From NCBI GenBank assembly GCA_946624005.1, contig CAMORS010000007.1, positions 1 through 55,943 on the forward strand: 55,943 nucleotides of DNA. Direction: 5' to 3'. The notes beneath the pieces were generated by a model. The model made no database searches, was not told where the DNA came from, and worked only from the letters and a program-made list of their open reading frames with translations. Numbering within the stretch: position 1 is the first letter of the stretch; each line of letters opens with the position of its first letter. A program made the translations under genes and the position numbers. Source of the stretch: an uncultured Prevotella sp. GTDB taxonomy: Bacteria; Bacteroidota; Bacteroidia; Bacteroidales; Bacteroidaceae. This document shows, piece after piece, positions 24,181-31,962 of this stretch.

Positions 24181-25851
24181 TTATCGGCCGAGCCACGACT
24201 CGGGATTGAGCTTGGTGTTGCCCTTGCGCAACTGGAACTGCAGGATGTTGTCCGAACCCACCGTTCCGAGTGCCTGCCGTGCTGAGACATGCTGTCCGCG
24301 AGAGACGCTGACGCTGCTCAGGTTGCAGTAGACAGAGATGTATCCGCCATGTCGCACCATGACAACGTTGGAGCCTTGGAAGTTGAACACCGCGCTGACC
24401 TCGCCGTCGAAGATGGCGCGAGCCTGACAACCGGGGTTGCCCTTGATGTTGACGCCCTTGTTGTCGAGCGTCACACCGCGCAGTCCTTCCACGTTATACT
24501 GTCCGTAGTGCGATACGATGCGATAGCTGCCCGTAATGGGAATGGGCAGTCGGCCGCGGTTGCTCTCGAAGTTGGAGCTCAGCTTACGGTCGACGCTGGT
24601 CATCATCGCGGCCTCGTTCGATTTCTTCGTAGCCTCTTTCACCTCCTTGGTGTGCCGCTCGCGGTCTACCTTTGCCTTCAGTTCGGCTGCCTCACGGTCG
24701 GCACGGGCCTGATTGGCTGCCTTCTCAGCCTTCGCCTTTTCGGCCTCGCTCTTCTTGGCAGCGGCCTTGGCGGCAGCTTTCGCTTTTGCCTCACGCTCTT
24801 TCGCTTCGGCTATGCGACGCTCGTTCTCGCGGGCTGCTTTCTCTGCTTCCGCCTTCTTGCGGGCCAGCTCTTCCTGCCGCTTCTTCTTGGCAGCGGCCTC
24901 GGCTGCAGCCTTTTTGCGCGCCTCCTCTTCGGCACGAGCCTTGGCTTTAGCCACCTCAATGGCTACCAGTCGATCAATCTCAACGTTCAGCTGCGCGTCT
25001 TTCTTCTTCTGATCGTCAATGATGCCCTGAATGGTTTTCTGCTGTTTCTGCAGCGTGTTGACCATCTCTTGCTGTTCGGTCTGCTTCACCTGAAGGGCAG
25101 CCTGCTCTTGCTTTCCCTTGTTCAGGAGCGAGGCCTTCTGTCCTTTCTGTTTTTCCAGCTCGGCATGTTTGCTGGCTATCTGCTCCTGCTTGACCTTCAC
25201 CAGTTCGCCCTGAGCCCGCTGATAGGCGGCATATTCGCGCACGAAGCGCAGTCGACGGTACATCTGGGTGAAGTTCTTCGCCGAGAAGATGAACATCAGC
25301 TGATCCTGGATAGAGCGGTGGCGCGCCATGTAGCGCAGGCTCTTGATATACTTCTCCTTACGCTCGTCGAGCTGTTTCTCTAAGGTTTCGAGTTGCGTCT
25401 TGAGCAGGTCGATGTTCCCCTCGATGCCTGTGATGTCCTTCTGTATCTCCTCTATCGACTTCTGCCGCTGGCCTATCTCGCTGTTGATGACCATCAGCGT
25501 GTTAAGGCGCTCCTTGACGGTGGCGCGGTTTTTCTGCAGGAGCTGTTCCTGTTCCTTTATCTTCTTTTGCAAGGCAGCCCGCTGGTTCTGTAGGCCCTTG
25601 ATCTCGTTGGTGGTGGGGGGGGCGGTTTTCTTGCCCTTCCCCTTCTTGCTCTTCGTGGAAGATGTCGTCGTACTACCACGACTTGCTGAACCCGAGGAAG
25701 ACTTTTTGGTGGTGGTTTTCTTCTGGGTGGTGGTGGCCTTCTTTTGGGTGGTGGCCGTCTTTTTCTGGGTGGAGGAAGCCTTTTTGGTCTGTGCATCGGT
25801 GGATGCCAGACAGACAAGGGCTGCTATGAGGATGATGAGGAGTCTTTTCAT
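24181..25851 (-). CDS. EnvC-like murein hydrolase activator (degenerate M23 domain)
   Basis: This 556-residue exported protein has a signal peptide, a Lys/Thr/Gln tract with four TQKK-type repeats (residues 22-55), two long coiled coils (about 85-275 and 280-410) and a C-terminal LytM/M23 domain. The zinc ligands look lost: the usual motif is replaced by GVNIKGNPGC, and the final H-x-H region reads LQFQLRKGNTKLNP. This resembles EnvC, which activates amidases rather than cutting the wall itself. The coiled coils would contact the divisome. It follows the DUF4292 gene by 39 bp and belongs to the dut-TPR-DUF4292-M23 operon. Confidence 0.9.
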   Translation of the reverse strand: MKRLLIILIAALVCLASTDAQTKKASSTQKKTATTQKKATTTQKKTTTKKSSSGSASRGSTTTSSTKSKKGKGKKTAPPTTNEIKGLQNQRAALQKKIKEQEQLLQKNRATVKERLNTLMVINSEIGQRQKSIEEIQKDITGIEGNIDLLKTQLETLEKQLDERKEKYIKSLRYMARHRSIQDQLMFIFSAKNFTQMYRRLRFVREYAAYQRAQGELVKVKQEQIASKHAELEKQKGQKASLLNKGKQEQAALQVKQTEQQEMVNTLQKQQKTIQGIIDDQKKKDAQLNVEIDRLVAIEVAKAKARAEEEARKKAAAEAAAKKKRQEELARKKAEAEKAARENERRIAEAKEREAKAKAAAKAAAKKSEAEKAKAEKAANQARADREAAELKAKVDRERHTKEVKEATKKSNEAAMMTSVDRKLSSNFESNRGRLPIPITGSYRIVSHYGQYNVEGLRGVTLDNKGVNIKGNPGCQARAIFDGEVSAVFNFQGSNVVMVRHGGYISVYCNLSSVSVSRGQHVSARQALGTVGSDNILQFQLRKGNTKLNPESWLGR

Positions 25852-25890
25852 ACGCTTACAAACTCATGGTTTTCAGAACATCGTCTATGC

Positions 25891-26817
25891 TTACATACTC
25901 ATGATTTTCTTCAACACATCGTCTACGCTCACCTGCTTGTACTTCTTCGAAACGGTGGTGAAAGCGTCCCATTTGCTGTCGTTGTCTACGCTCTTCATCC
26001 TGATGCCGAGCTTCATGTTCTTCGGCATTTTCTTCGTTCCTGCGGGCAGTTGAGCCGTTGTCTGCATGTTGAGTGTGATGCTGTTGGGGAACGACTTCAC
26101 GCCCATGGCCTTGAAGTCGGCATATTCGCAGCTGACGTGGGTCGATCCGCTCGACTTACTGTTGTAGTCGACATCAACGCGCTGGATGAGTCCCGACTGG
26201 CTGTTGGCCAGCCAAGTGTACTTCATGTTGTCTTTCTCGAGGGTGATGGGTGTCGGCTGTTGGGTGTTGAGAATCTCGGCCGTAAACTGCTTGAGCATCG
26301 CATCGGTCACTTTTGTCTGTCCCGGCACGAAGAGCTGGTTCCAGAACAGCGCTTGCAGCGCATAGAAGTTCAGTCCGTTGTTCTTCAGGAAGTCCACCTG
26401 GTTGTAGTCGCCCTTGACATATTCGGAGTGGATGCGGTCTACGATGAGCACATAATCCTTGGTGAACTCCAGCCGTCCGGCTTCCATACCGATGAGCGGA
26501 ACGTTGAGCTGGATGCGTATCACCTCGTCGCGGCGCATCATCAGCTTGCCGCCCACACTGATTTCCTTGTCGCCTCGCATGATGCTGAAGTCGATCTTCG
26601 CCGTGATGTTCTTGGCATAGACAGCGTTGTCGTGCACCTTCTTGACAAACTGGCTGTTGGCTGTTGTCTGTTGGGTGTTGGGTGTCGAAGTTTGGGTGTT
26701 GGGTGTTGGGTGTTGGGTGTTGAGGGCGGCTTTCTTCGTGCCACACGCAGTGAGGGCGGCTGCCATCAAGCAACCGACGAGAAGGTTGAGTACTATCTTG
26801 TTATACGAACGTTTCAT
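25891..26817 (-). CDS. DUF4292 lipoprotein
   Basis: This 308-residue lipoprotein has a lipobox ending ALTAC (Cys25) and a body of the DUF4292 family, whose LolB/LolA-like fold suggests lipid or lipoprotein handling at the outer membrane. Just after the lipobox a heptamer tract (26651-26720) is read as NTQHPTPNTQTSTPNTQQ. A second, shorter tract (26241-26268) is read as NTQQPTPITL inside the body. The start gives a proper signal peptide. It lies between the TPR lipoprotein and EnvC-like genes; this order is conserved in Bacteroidetes as far as I know. Confidence 0.85.
   Translation of the reverse strand: MKRSYNKIVLNLLVGCLMAAALTACGTKKAALNTQHPTPNTQTSTPNTQQTTANSQFVKKVHDNAVYAKNITAKIDFSIMRGDKEISVGGKLMMRRDEVIRIQLNVPLIGMEAGRLEFTKDYVLIVDRIHSEYVKGDYNQVDFLKNNGLNFYALQALFWNQLFVPGQTKVTDAMLKQFTAEILNTQQPTPITLEKDNMKYTWLANSQSGLIQRVDVDYNSKSSGSTHVSCEYADFKAMGVKSFPNSITLNMQTTAQLPAGTKKMPKNMKLGIRMKSVDNDSKWDAFTTVSKKYKQVSVDDVLKKIMSM
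26241..26268 (-). repeat. Four heptamer units in the DUF4292 body
   Basis: GGGTGAT, GGGTGTC, GGCTGTT and GGGTGTT follow one another at 7-bp spacing. They encode part of NTQQPTPITL on the minus strand. Confidence 0.7.
26651..26720 (-). repeat. Ten heptamer units after the DUF4292 lipobox
   Basis: Ten contiguous 7-mers, mostly TGGGTGT with variants TGGCTGT, TGTCTGT and CGAAGTT, span 70 bp. All three minus-strand frames of this unit lack stops. A 7-bp unit gives a 7-residue peptide period (TPNTQHP). Confidence 0.9.
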
Positions 26818-26825
26818 ATTCTATA

Positions 26826-28559
26826 TTATTTAATGTATTTACGAAGTTTGATTTTACGGATAAGCACCTTCGAGTCGCCTCCCGCATCGACGGCGCGCTG
26901 CCAGTAATCGACAGCTTTGTCCATCTGCTCTGTCTTGGCATAGACATCGCCGGCATGCTCCAAGACGTCGACCGACGGCACCGAGTCGTTCTGCAGCACC
27001 TGTTCCATATAGATAGCGGCCTCGGTGTAGCGTTCCTGCTGGAAGAGAATCCATGCGTAAGTGTCGAGGAAGGTAGCATTGGTGGGCTCGGCCTTGATGG
27101 TGCGATAGCTCATCTGCTCCGCCTTCTGCAAGTCTTCGTTGCGCAGGCTGAGATAGTAGGCATAGTTGTTCAGACAGCCATAGTTGTCGGGTTTGTACTG
27201 CAGACAGCTGTCGTAGGCAGCGAAAGCCTCTTGGTCGAGTCCCTTCCGATGGAGAACGTCGCCCATGATGGCATAGAAATCGGAGACGATGTCCGGATTA
27301 GAATCCTCGTCAATCTGGCTAACGCCGCGTCGCATCGCGTCGAGTGTGGCATCGTCGTCGTCCTTCTGCAGGTAGGAAAGACCGAGGAAGTAGTAGAACC
27401 CGATCTCGTCGGGATTATACTCCGTTCCCTCTTCGCACAGTTGGGCCACATCGCCATAGGCCTCGTCGGCCCACAGAGCTTGTGCCAGTTGCAGGCGGAC
27501 GCCGGCATTGTCGGGTGTCAGTCGGAGCGCCTCGCGCCATACCTGATTGATGCTGTCTTGCGGCATCTTCTTCAGTTGCATATAGGCCGCATAGAGTTCC
27601 AGCATGTCGCTGTCGTGCTGCGGTTCGTCGAGAATGCGCTGGAAGACGGCAATCACCTGCGTGCTGTCGCCTCCGTTCTGCTCGTTCTCGGCTACAACCT
27701 GTCGCATCAGACTGATTTTCGTGTCCAAACTCGTCTTCGGATTGACCAGCAGCCGCTCTTGCAGCGCGTTGGCCAGCGAGTCTTCGCCGACGGCACGGTA
27801 GTAGTCAAGCATCGACACCTGTGCAGCCTGGTTGTCAGGCTCTGTTGCCAAGACGTGCTGATAAGCTTCGAGCGCCTCGTCGGCGCGGCTGTTCTGCAGC
27901 AGCCAGTTGCCCATCATCACGCGATAGTTGAGGTCGTTGGGATGCTTCTCGGCCAGTTGTTGCAGTTCTTTGAGCTCGCGGTCTTTGTCGCCGAGCATCG
28001 CATAGACGCGCATCTTAGAGAGCGTAATCTGCTCGCTGCTACCGTCCACCTGCTCCATGCGGTTGAGCGTCACGATCATCTTGTCGTAGTCGCGCTGCTG
28101 GTTGTAGAGCTGTAGTAGCACACCAAGCGCGTCGCTGCGGCTCTTGTCGCGCTGGAAGAGCTGCTCGTAGCATTGGGCTGCCTCGCTGAACTGGTTGGCG
28201 TTGATGTGTGTGATGCCCAGTCGCTCCAGGTAGATATCGTTGTCGCTGTCGAGGTCGACAGCCTTCTGCATCAGGGCCAGCGACGTAGAGTCGGCATCCA
28301 GTTCGGCATAATAGGCCGACAGGGCGAAGTAGACCTCCGCAGCGTTAGGGTCGATGTCGAGGCAGTGGCGATAGAGGTCGAATGCGGCGTCGTAGTTGCC
28401 CAGGTTCTGCTGGTTGACGGCTTCGAGGTAGAAATACTTGAAGCGCTGCCCGTCGTTGTACGACAGTTGGGGTCTGCCCTGCTGCCGTTGAGAAGCCTTT
28501 CTGGCTGACGTACAACCACATAGCATCAGGATGCAAAGACAAAGCCATGCCTCCATCAT
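26826..28559 (-). CDS. TPR-repeat lipoprotein
   Basis: This 577-residue lipoprotein has lipobox LCGC and at least ten tetratricopeptide repeats, for example NLGNYDAAFDLYRHCLDIDP near the N-terminus and ALEAYQHVLATEPDNQAA further on. TPR arrays mount protein complexes, and the outer-membrane anchoring suggests an envelope scaffold. The ATG at 28559 is chosen because it begins the signal peptide; an upstream ATG at 28589 would read through the heptamer repeat region. It lies 60 bp after dut in the same operon. Confidence 0.85.
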   Translation of the reverse strand: MMEAWLCLCILMLCGCTSARKASQRQQGRPQLSYNDGQRFKYFYLEAVNQQNLGNYDAAFDLYRHCLDIDPNAAEVYFALSAYYAELDADSTSLALMQKAVDLDSDNDIYLERLGITHINANQFSEAAQCYEQLFQRDKSRSDALGVLLQLYNQQRDYDKMIVTLNRMEQVDGSSEQITLSKMRVYAMLGDKDRELKELQQLAEKHPNDLNYRVMMGNWLLQNSRADEALEAYQHVLATEPDNQAAQVSMLDYYRAVGEDSLANALQERLLVNPKTSLDTKISLMRQVVAENEQNGGDSTQVIAVFQRILDEPQHDSDMLELYAAYMQLKKMPQDSINQVWREALRLTPDNAGVRLQLAQALWADEAYGDVAQLCEEGTEYNPDEIGFYYFLGLSYLQKDDDDATLDAMRRGVSQIDEDSNPDIVSDFYAIMGDVLHRKGLDQEAFAAYDSCLQYKPDNYGCLNNYAYYLSLRNEDLQKAEQMSYRTIKAEPTNATFLDTYAWILFQQERYTEAAIYMEQVLQNDSVPSVDVLEHAGDVYAKTEQMDKAVDYWQRAVDAGGDSKVLIRKIKLRKYIK

Positions 28560-28577
28560 CCTTGTTCTCACAAATTC

Positions 28578-28619
28578 TTCATTCCTCATTCTTCATTCTT
28601 CGTTCGTCATTCATCATTC
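28578..28619 (-). repeat. Six heptamer units between dut and the TPR gene
   Basis: TTCATTC, CTCATTC, TTCATTC, TTCGTTC, GTCATTC and ATCATTC lie end to end at exact 7-bp spacing. They fill almost all of the gap between the two genes. Confidence 0.85.
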
Positions 28620-29054
28620 TCATTTCACCCCCGTATGCCCGTATCCGCCAGCGCCGCGCTCTGTCTGGTCGAGCTCTTCGACAAGTTCAAAGTCGGCTTG
28701 TTCGTGTCGGGCGATAATCATCTGCGCGATGCGCTCACCGTCGTTGACGGTGAACGGCTCTTGCGAGAGGTTGATGAGCAGCACGCCCACCTCGCCGCGA
28801 TAGTCGGCATCGATGGTGCCGGGACTGTTGAGCACGGTGATACCGTGCTTCAGAGCCAATCCGCTGCGCGGCCGTACCTGTGCTTCGGCACCTTCGGGCA
28901 AGGCAATATACAACCCGGTGGGGATGAGCCGACGCTCCATCGGCTGCAGCACCACCGGGTTTTCGAGGTTGGCCCTGAGGTCCATGCCTGCACTCTGCGG
29001 TGTGGCGTAGGCAGGCAATGGCTGATGGCCTTTATTGATGACTCTTACTTTCAT
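28620..29054 (-). CDS. dut: dUTP diphosphatase
   Basis: This 144-residue trimeric dUTPase hydrolyses dUTP to dUMP and pyrophosphate, keeping uracil out of DNA and supplying dTMP synthesis. All five motifs are visible: [40 protein letters not shown] and the C-terminal [11 protein letters not shown] that closes over the substrate. It is the first gene of the dut-TPR-DUF4292-EnvC-like operon and has a consensus promoter at 29084-29114 with a leader of about 25 nt. Confidence 0.97.
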   Translation of the reverse strand: MKVRVINKGHQPLPAYATPQSAGMDLRANLENPVVLQPMERRLIPTGLYIALPEGAEAQVRPRSGLALKHGITVLNSPGTIDADYRGEVGVLLINLSQEPFTVNDGERIAQMIIARHEQADFELVEELDQTERGAGGYGHTGVK

Positions 29055-29083
29055 GTTATTCTGTCGTGTAACTGTTTAGCTTG

Positions 29084-29114
29084 CAAAGTTAACACAATCT
29101 TCTCACACGGCAAA
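29084..29114 (-). promoter_or_regulatory. Promoter of the dut operon
   Basis: On the minus strand, TTTG (29111-29114), a 19-bp spacer and TAACTTTG (29084-29091) match the consensus fully. Confidence 0.85.
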
Positions 29115-29197
29115 ATAATTTATGTTATATCATCCGTTTTTTCGATTTTTTAGAGGATTTTCCTCAGTCAAAAAGACTTGCTTTCAGGAAAAAGCAT

Positions 29198-29205
29198 TAC
29201 CTTTG
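29198..29205 (+). promoter_or_regulatory. -7 element for the YgjP-like gene
   Basis: TACCTTTG matches the -7 consensus 21 bp before the ATG at 29227. A CTTG at 29177-29180 is a possible -33 box, though the 17-bp spacing is short. It supports 29227 over upstream in-frame starts. Confidence 0.55.
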
Positions 29206-29226
29206 CGGCCAGAAAACAGTTTAGCT

Positions 29227-29811
29227 ATGGCCATCGAAATCACTTATCGGCGCACCAAGCGGCTCTCGATGCGCATCGTCAAGAACGGCGATGTCCATGT
29301 GTCGGCTCCCATCGGGACACCGCGCGACAGGGTGTTGCAGTTTGTCAGCGACAATAAAGAATGGATCGCGCAGGCGCGCAAGAGCACTTACGAGCGGCAG
29401 AAACAGCAATTCGACTTCTTCCACCAGCTGCCCCTGCAGACGCGCGAGCAGTGCGACGAGGCCGCCAATCGGCTGTTGGCCATCGTCAAGCCGCTATGCA
29501 CCCGCTACGCCAAGCTGATGGGTGTCCACCCGTCGGGCTATGTCATCAAGACGATGACGTCGCGATGGGGGCGCTGTAATGTGCGGACGGGCGAGATTGC
29601 CTTCAGCGTCTATCTCCTTCTGTTGCCAGAATGGTGCATCGAGCACGTCGTCGTCCACGAGCTGGCTCACCTCATCGAGGCCAATCATGGTCCGCGCTTC
29701 CATGCCCTGATGGACCGGTATTTCCCCCGTTGGCGTGAAGCGCGACGGGAAACCCGACGGCTGTCGAGGGCCGCCATTGCCGCCGACGACGATGAAACCG
29801 ACGACGATTAG
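29227..29811 (+). CDS. YgjP-like (DUF45) zinc metallopeptidase
   Basis: This 194-residue protein contains HELAH (residues 144-148) with a third His in EANHGPRFH (154), the M48-like zinc site of the YgjP/WLM-related DUF45 family. TSRWGRCNVRTGEIAFS at residues 111-127 is the other conserved block. The family is often encoded near restriction-modification systems, but none is visible here. The start at 29227 (MAIEITYRRTKRLS) is supported by the -7 element just upstream. The substrate is unknown. Confidence 0.85.
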   Translation: MAIEITYRRTKRLSMRIVKNGDVHVSAPIGTPRDRVLQFVSDNKEWIAQARKSTYERQKQQFDFFHQLPLQTREQCDEAANRLLAIVKPLCTRYAKLMGVHPSGYVIKTMTSRWGRCNVRTGEIAFSVYLLLLPEWCIEHVVVHELAHLIEANHGPRFHALMDRYFPRWREARRETRRLSRAAIAADDDETDDD

Positions 29812-29837
29812 CCGTTTCTGTAGCCGTTAATCATCCC

Positions 29838-29903
29838 GCAATCTGCCGCTTATTCCATCGCAATTCGCGGTCAATCGCATTGCAATTTGCCGCAAATGCC
29901 AAC
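29838..29903. repeat. 22-bp tandem array A, three degenerate units
   Basis: GCAAT begins at 29838, 29860 and 29882, exactly 22 bp apart. Units share GCAATnnGCCGCnnAT; the third contains the 13-bp palindrome ATTTGCCGCAAAT. The same core occurs in the array at 49939-50026, 20 kb away. Confidence 0.7.
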
Positions 29904-29913
29904 ACTACGTTAA

Positions 29914-29993
29914 TAATGTAGTGAGACTACCTTATTAATGTAGTGCGACTACCTTATTAATGTAGTGTGACTACTTTATTAATGTAGTGTCGT
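29914..29993. repeat. 22-bp tandem array B, three and a half units
   Basis: TAATGTAGTG starts at 29914, 29936, 29958 and 29980. Each full unit carries GTAGTGnGACTAC, a palindrome with a variable central base (A, C, T). TTATCTC at 30007 and 30029 continues a 22-bp period further downstream. The array sits upstream of the PIN operon promoter. The 29812-30128 gap holds no gene. Confidence 0.85.
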
Positions 29994-30075
29994 GATAGAC
30001 GGCAAATTATCTCGTGAAGTGGTGCGCTTTATCTCAAGAAACTCTATCCACAATCGTGAAAAAGATGGTATATGA

Positions 30076-30107
30076 TTTGGCGGAATGGGATAAATTGATT
30101 ATATTTG
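30076..30107 (+). promoter_or_regulatory. Promoter of the PIN toxin-antitoxin pair
   Basis: TTTG at 30076-30079, a 20-bp spacer and TATATTTG at 30100-30107 match the consensus. The start of transcription would lie about 15 nt before the ATG at 30129. Confidence 0.8.
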
Positions 30108-30128
30108 CAGCCAAAATACATCACAATT

Positions 30129-30365
30129 ATGGAAACAATAGCGGAGCGTAAGCCTAATTTCACTCAAGCTCAGATTGAGGTTCTCAATGCTGTGGCCCAT
30201 CTGCATTCAGAAGAAGAGGTGATGCAATTGAAGCAAGTTATCTCGCATTTCTTCTTTGAACGAGCCAATCAAGAGATGGACAAGCTTTGGGAATCAGGAG
30301 ATTGGAACGAAGAAACCCTTCGGAATCTTCGTCACTCACACTATCGAACACCCTATAGCAGATAG
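30129..30365 (+). CDS. Probable antitoxin of a PIN-domain pair
   Basis: This 78-residue mostly helical protein has no recognisable domain by eye. A long amphipathic helix (about residues 20-60) precedes a C-terminal stretch rich in Arg, His and Tyr. It lies 2 bp upstream of a PIN_3 RNase gene, under the same promoter, and its size and position fit the antitoxin of that pair. From memory, similar short partners precede COG1569 PIN proteins in Bacteroidetes. The start is set by the promoter, excluding a TTG at 30105. The upstream 22-bp array could be its operator, but nothing shows binding. Confidence 0.65.
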   Translation: METIAERKPNFTQAQIEVLNAVAHLHSEEEVMQLKQVISHFFFERANQEMDKLWESGDWNEETLRNLRHSHYRTPYSR

Positions 30366-30367
30366 TC

Positions 30368-30781
30368 ATGAGAGCCGTTGTGATTGATACCAATTGTCTC
30401 TTGCAAATGATTTCAAGGCATAGCCCTTACTTCACTTTGTGGCAGGCATTCGATGAAGGGGGGTATTTCTTGTGCGTATCTAATGAGATTATTCACGAGT
30501 ATCATGAAGTCGTCGGTAGGCTTGCCAATGCTTTTGTTGCCGACAACGTGGTAGATTTCATCTTGCATCATCCCAATTGTATGATGTTCAACCCTCAATA
30601 TCGTTTTCAGCTCATCACGCAAGATCCAGACGACAATAAGTTTGTGGATTGCGCGATTATTGCAAATGCTGACTATATTGTCAGCAACGACGCCCATTTC
30701 AAGGTTCTCGAAGATATACCATTTCCCAAAGTGAATGTGCTGACAATCGATCAATTCCTGGACGATTTTTCAACAAAGTGA
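30368..30781 (+). CDS. PIN-domain RNase (COG1569 toxin type)
   Basis: This 137-residue PIN_3 protein shows the acidic metal-binding set: Asp7 in VVIDTNCLL, Glu40 or Glu44, and Asp89/Asp94 in TQDPDDNKFVDCAII, with Asp108 in IVSNDAHF. All appear intact, so it is probably an active ribonuclease, held in check by the protein encoded 2 bp upstream. Family members typically cut tRNA or mRNA; the target here is unknown. It is convergent with tatC, only 12 bp away, with no visible terminator between them. Confidence 0.85.
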   Translation: MRAVVIDTNCLLQMISRHSPYFTLWQAFDEGGYFLCVSNEIIHEYHEVVGRLANAFVADNVVDFILHHPNCMMFNPQYRFQLITQDPDDNKFVDCAIIANADYIVSNDAHFKVLEDIPFPKVNVLTIDQFLDDFSTK

Positions 30782-30793
30782 GGCTGTTGTTCG

Positions 30794-31555
30794 TCAGCGA
30801 TGGGACAGACGGACGATGAGGATGCTCAGTTCGAAGAGCAGCCACATGGGCAGCGACACGATGATCAGGGTGAATACATCCTGTGTGGGCGTGATGACGG
30901 CGGCCGCCACGAGGATGATGACAATGGCATGCTTGCGGTAGCGGCTCATCATTGCCGACGAGATGATGCCTCCGCGCGCCAACAGCCAGCACACCACGGG
31001 TATCTCGAAGACCAGTGCCAGGCTGAGACTCAGCGAGAGCAGCGTGCCGATGTACGACTCTACGGAGATGAGATTCTGCAGTTCGTCGCTCACCTGATAG
31101 GTGCCGAGGAAGCGGAAAGTGAGCGGAAAGACGATGAAATAGCTGAACAACAGTCCGACGATGAACATCAGCGTTCCGGAAAAGACACCCCGATAGAGCA
31201 GTCGGCGCTCGTTGCTGTAGAGGGCGGGAAGCACAAAGAGCAGAATCTGCCACAAGGCAAAAGGCGTTGCGGCCAGCAGTCCGACGAAGAAGGAAGCCTT
31301 GACGTGTAGCAGGAACTGCCGCGACAGGCCGGTGTTGATGAGCTGGACGCTGAAGTCTTCCAGTCCGCTGCCGCCCAGCTTCTGGCTCAGTTGCTCCAGC
31401 CATCGGTAGGTGATGAAGTCGGCATTCTTTGGAGCCATCACCACCGCAAACACCTCGTCCTTGAAAAAGAAAGCTACGACAGACAACACCACCCACACCA
31501 CGAGGATGCGGATGATATAGCTGCGCAGCACGTCGAGATGGTCCCAGAAGGTCAT
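30794..31555 (-). CDS. tatC: Sec-independent (Tat) translocase subunit TatC
   Basis: This 253-residue inner-membrane protein has six predicted helices. The N-terminal MTFWDHLDVLRSYIIR corresponds to the conserved TatC start that contacts the twin-arginine signal, and the first periplasmic loop is long. It recognises folded proteins carrying RR signal peptides together with TatA. It lies 18 bp downstream of tatA. The frame has a single plausible start. Confidence 0.94.
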   Translation of the reverse strand: MTFWDHLDVLRSYIIRILVVWVVLSVVAFFFKDEVFAVVMAPKNADFITYRWLEQLSQKLGGSGLEDFSVQLINTGLSRQFLLHVKASFFVGLLAATPFALWQILLFVLPALYSNERRLLYRGVFSGTLMFIVGLLFSYFIVFPLTFRFLGTYQVSDELQNLISVESYIGTLLSLSLSLALVFEIPVVCWLLARGGIISSAMMSRYRKHAIVIILVAAAVITPTQDVFTLIIVSLPMWLLFELSILIVRLSHR

Positions 31556-31573
31556 GGGATAGCGGAATGAGGG

Positions 31574-31753
31574 TTAAGCGTTAGGGGTGGTTTTACCCTT
31601 TTCGTCGTCCGAGTCCACTTCTTTCATGCCGTCCTTGAAGCTCTTCACACCTTTCCCCAAGCCCTTCATCAGCTCGGGAATCTTCCTGCCACCGAAGAAA
31701 AGCAGCACGACAAGGGCGATGAGCAGAATTTCTTGTGTTCCTATTCCAAACAT
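31574..31753 (-). CDS. tatA: Sec-independent (Tat) translocase subunit TatA
   Basis: This 59-residue protein begins [20 protein letters not shown], one membrane helix followed by [20 protein letters not shown], the amphipathic helix of TatA/E proteins. A charged tail follows. It forms the export channel with TatC. No separate tatB is visible, which is normal for a minimal TatAC system. It has its own promoter at 31844-31875; the leader contains GACGATT-type heptamers. Confidence 0.95.
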   Translation of the reverse strand: MFGIGTQEILLIALVVLLFFGGRKIPELMKGLGKGVKSFKDGMKEVDSDDEKGKTTPNA

Positions 31754-31771
31754 CTTTGTTATTTCTGATTT

Positions 31772-31792
31772 GACGATTGACGATCGACGATG
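31772..31792 (-). repeat. GACGATT-type heptamers in the tatA leader
   Basis: GACGATT, GACGATC and GACGATG follow each other at 7-bp spacing, and a related GATTGACGATT occurs at 31826-31836. The same word occurs upstream of kbl at 12425. Confidence 0.65.
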
Positions 31793-31843
31793 AATCGCCG
31801 ATCAGGTATTTATATCCTATTTCGCGATTGACGATTTGATGTG

Positions 31844-31875
31844 CAAATGTACGAAAAAAGTTCGGATGTGGCAAT
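31844..31875 (-). promoter_or_regulatory. Promoter of tatA-tatC
   Basis: On the minus strand, ATTG (31872-31875), a 20-bp spacer and TACATTTG (31844-31851) fit the consensus with one -33 mismatch. It lies back to back with the dgt promoter. Confidence 0.65.
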
Positions 31876-31890
31876 TTTCTTTCAAATAAT

Positions 31891-31921
31891 TTTCATATTT
31901 CGTGCAAAATGACTAACTTCG
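31891..31921 (+). promoter_or_regulatory. Promoter of dgt
   Basis: TTTC at 31891-31894, a 19-bp spacer and TAACTTCG at 31914-31921 fit the consensus with one mismatch in each box. The ATG at 31909 falls inside it, so translation must begin later, at 31963. Confidence 0.55.
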
Positions 31922-31962
31922 CGGCAAAAATCAAGTATCATCATCCGAAAAGCGAAGACACC

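Noticed and set aside
24289..25383. Long plus-strand frame opposite the EnvC-like gene
   Set aside because: It is the antisense shadow of a biased coiled-coil coding sequence; the minus-strand gene has a signal peptide and domain.
29838..30060. Short-spaced repeats that could suggest a CRISPR array
   Set aside because: The 22-bp units are contiguous with no unique spacers, and no cas genes lie nearby.
31909..31962. Upstream ATG for dgt
   Set aside because: It lies inside the predicted dgt promoter and adds residues absent from the family.
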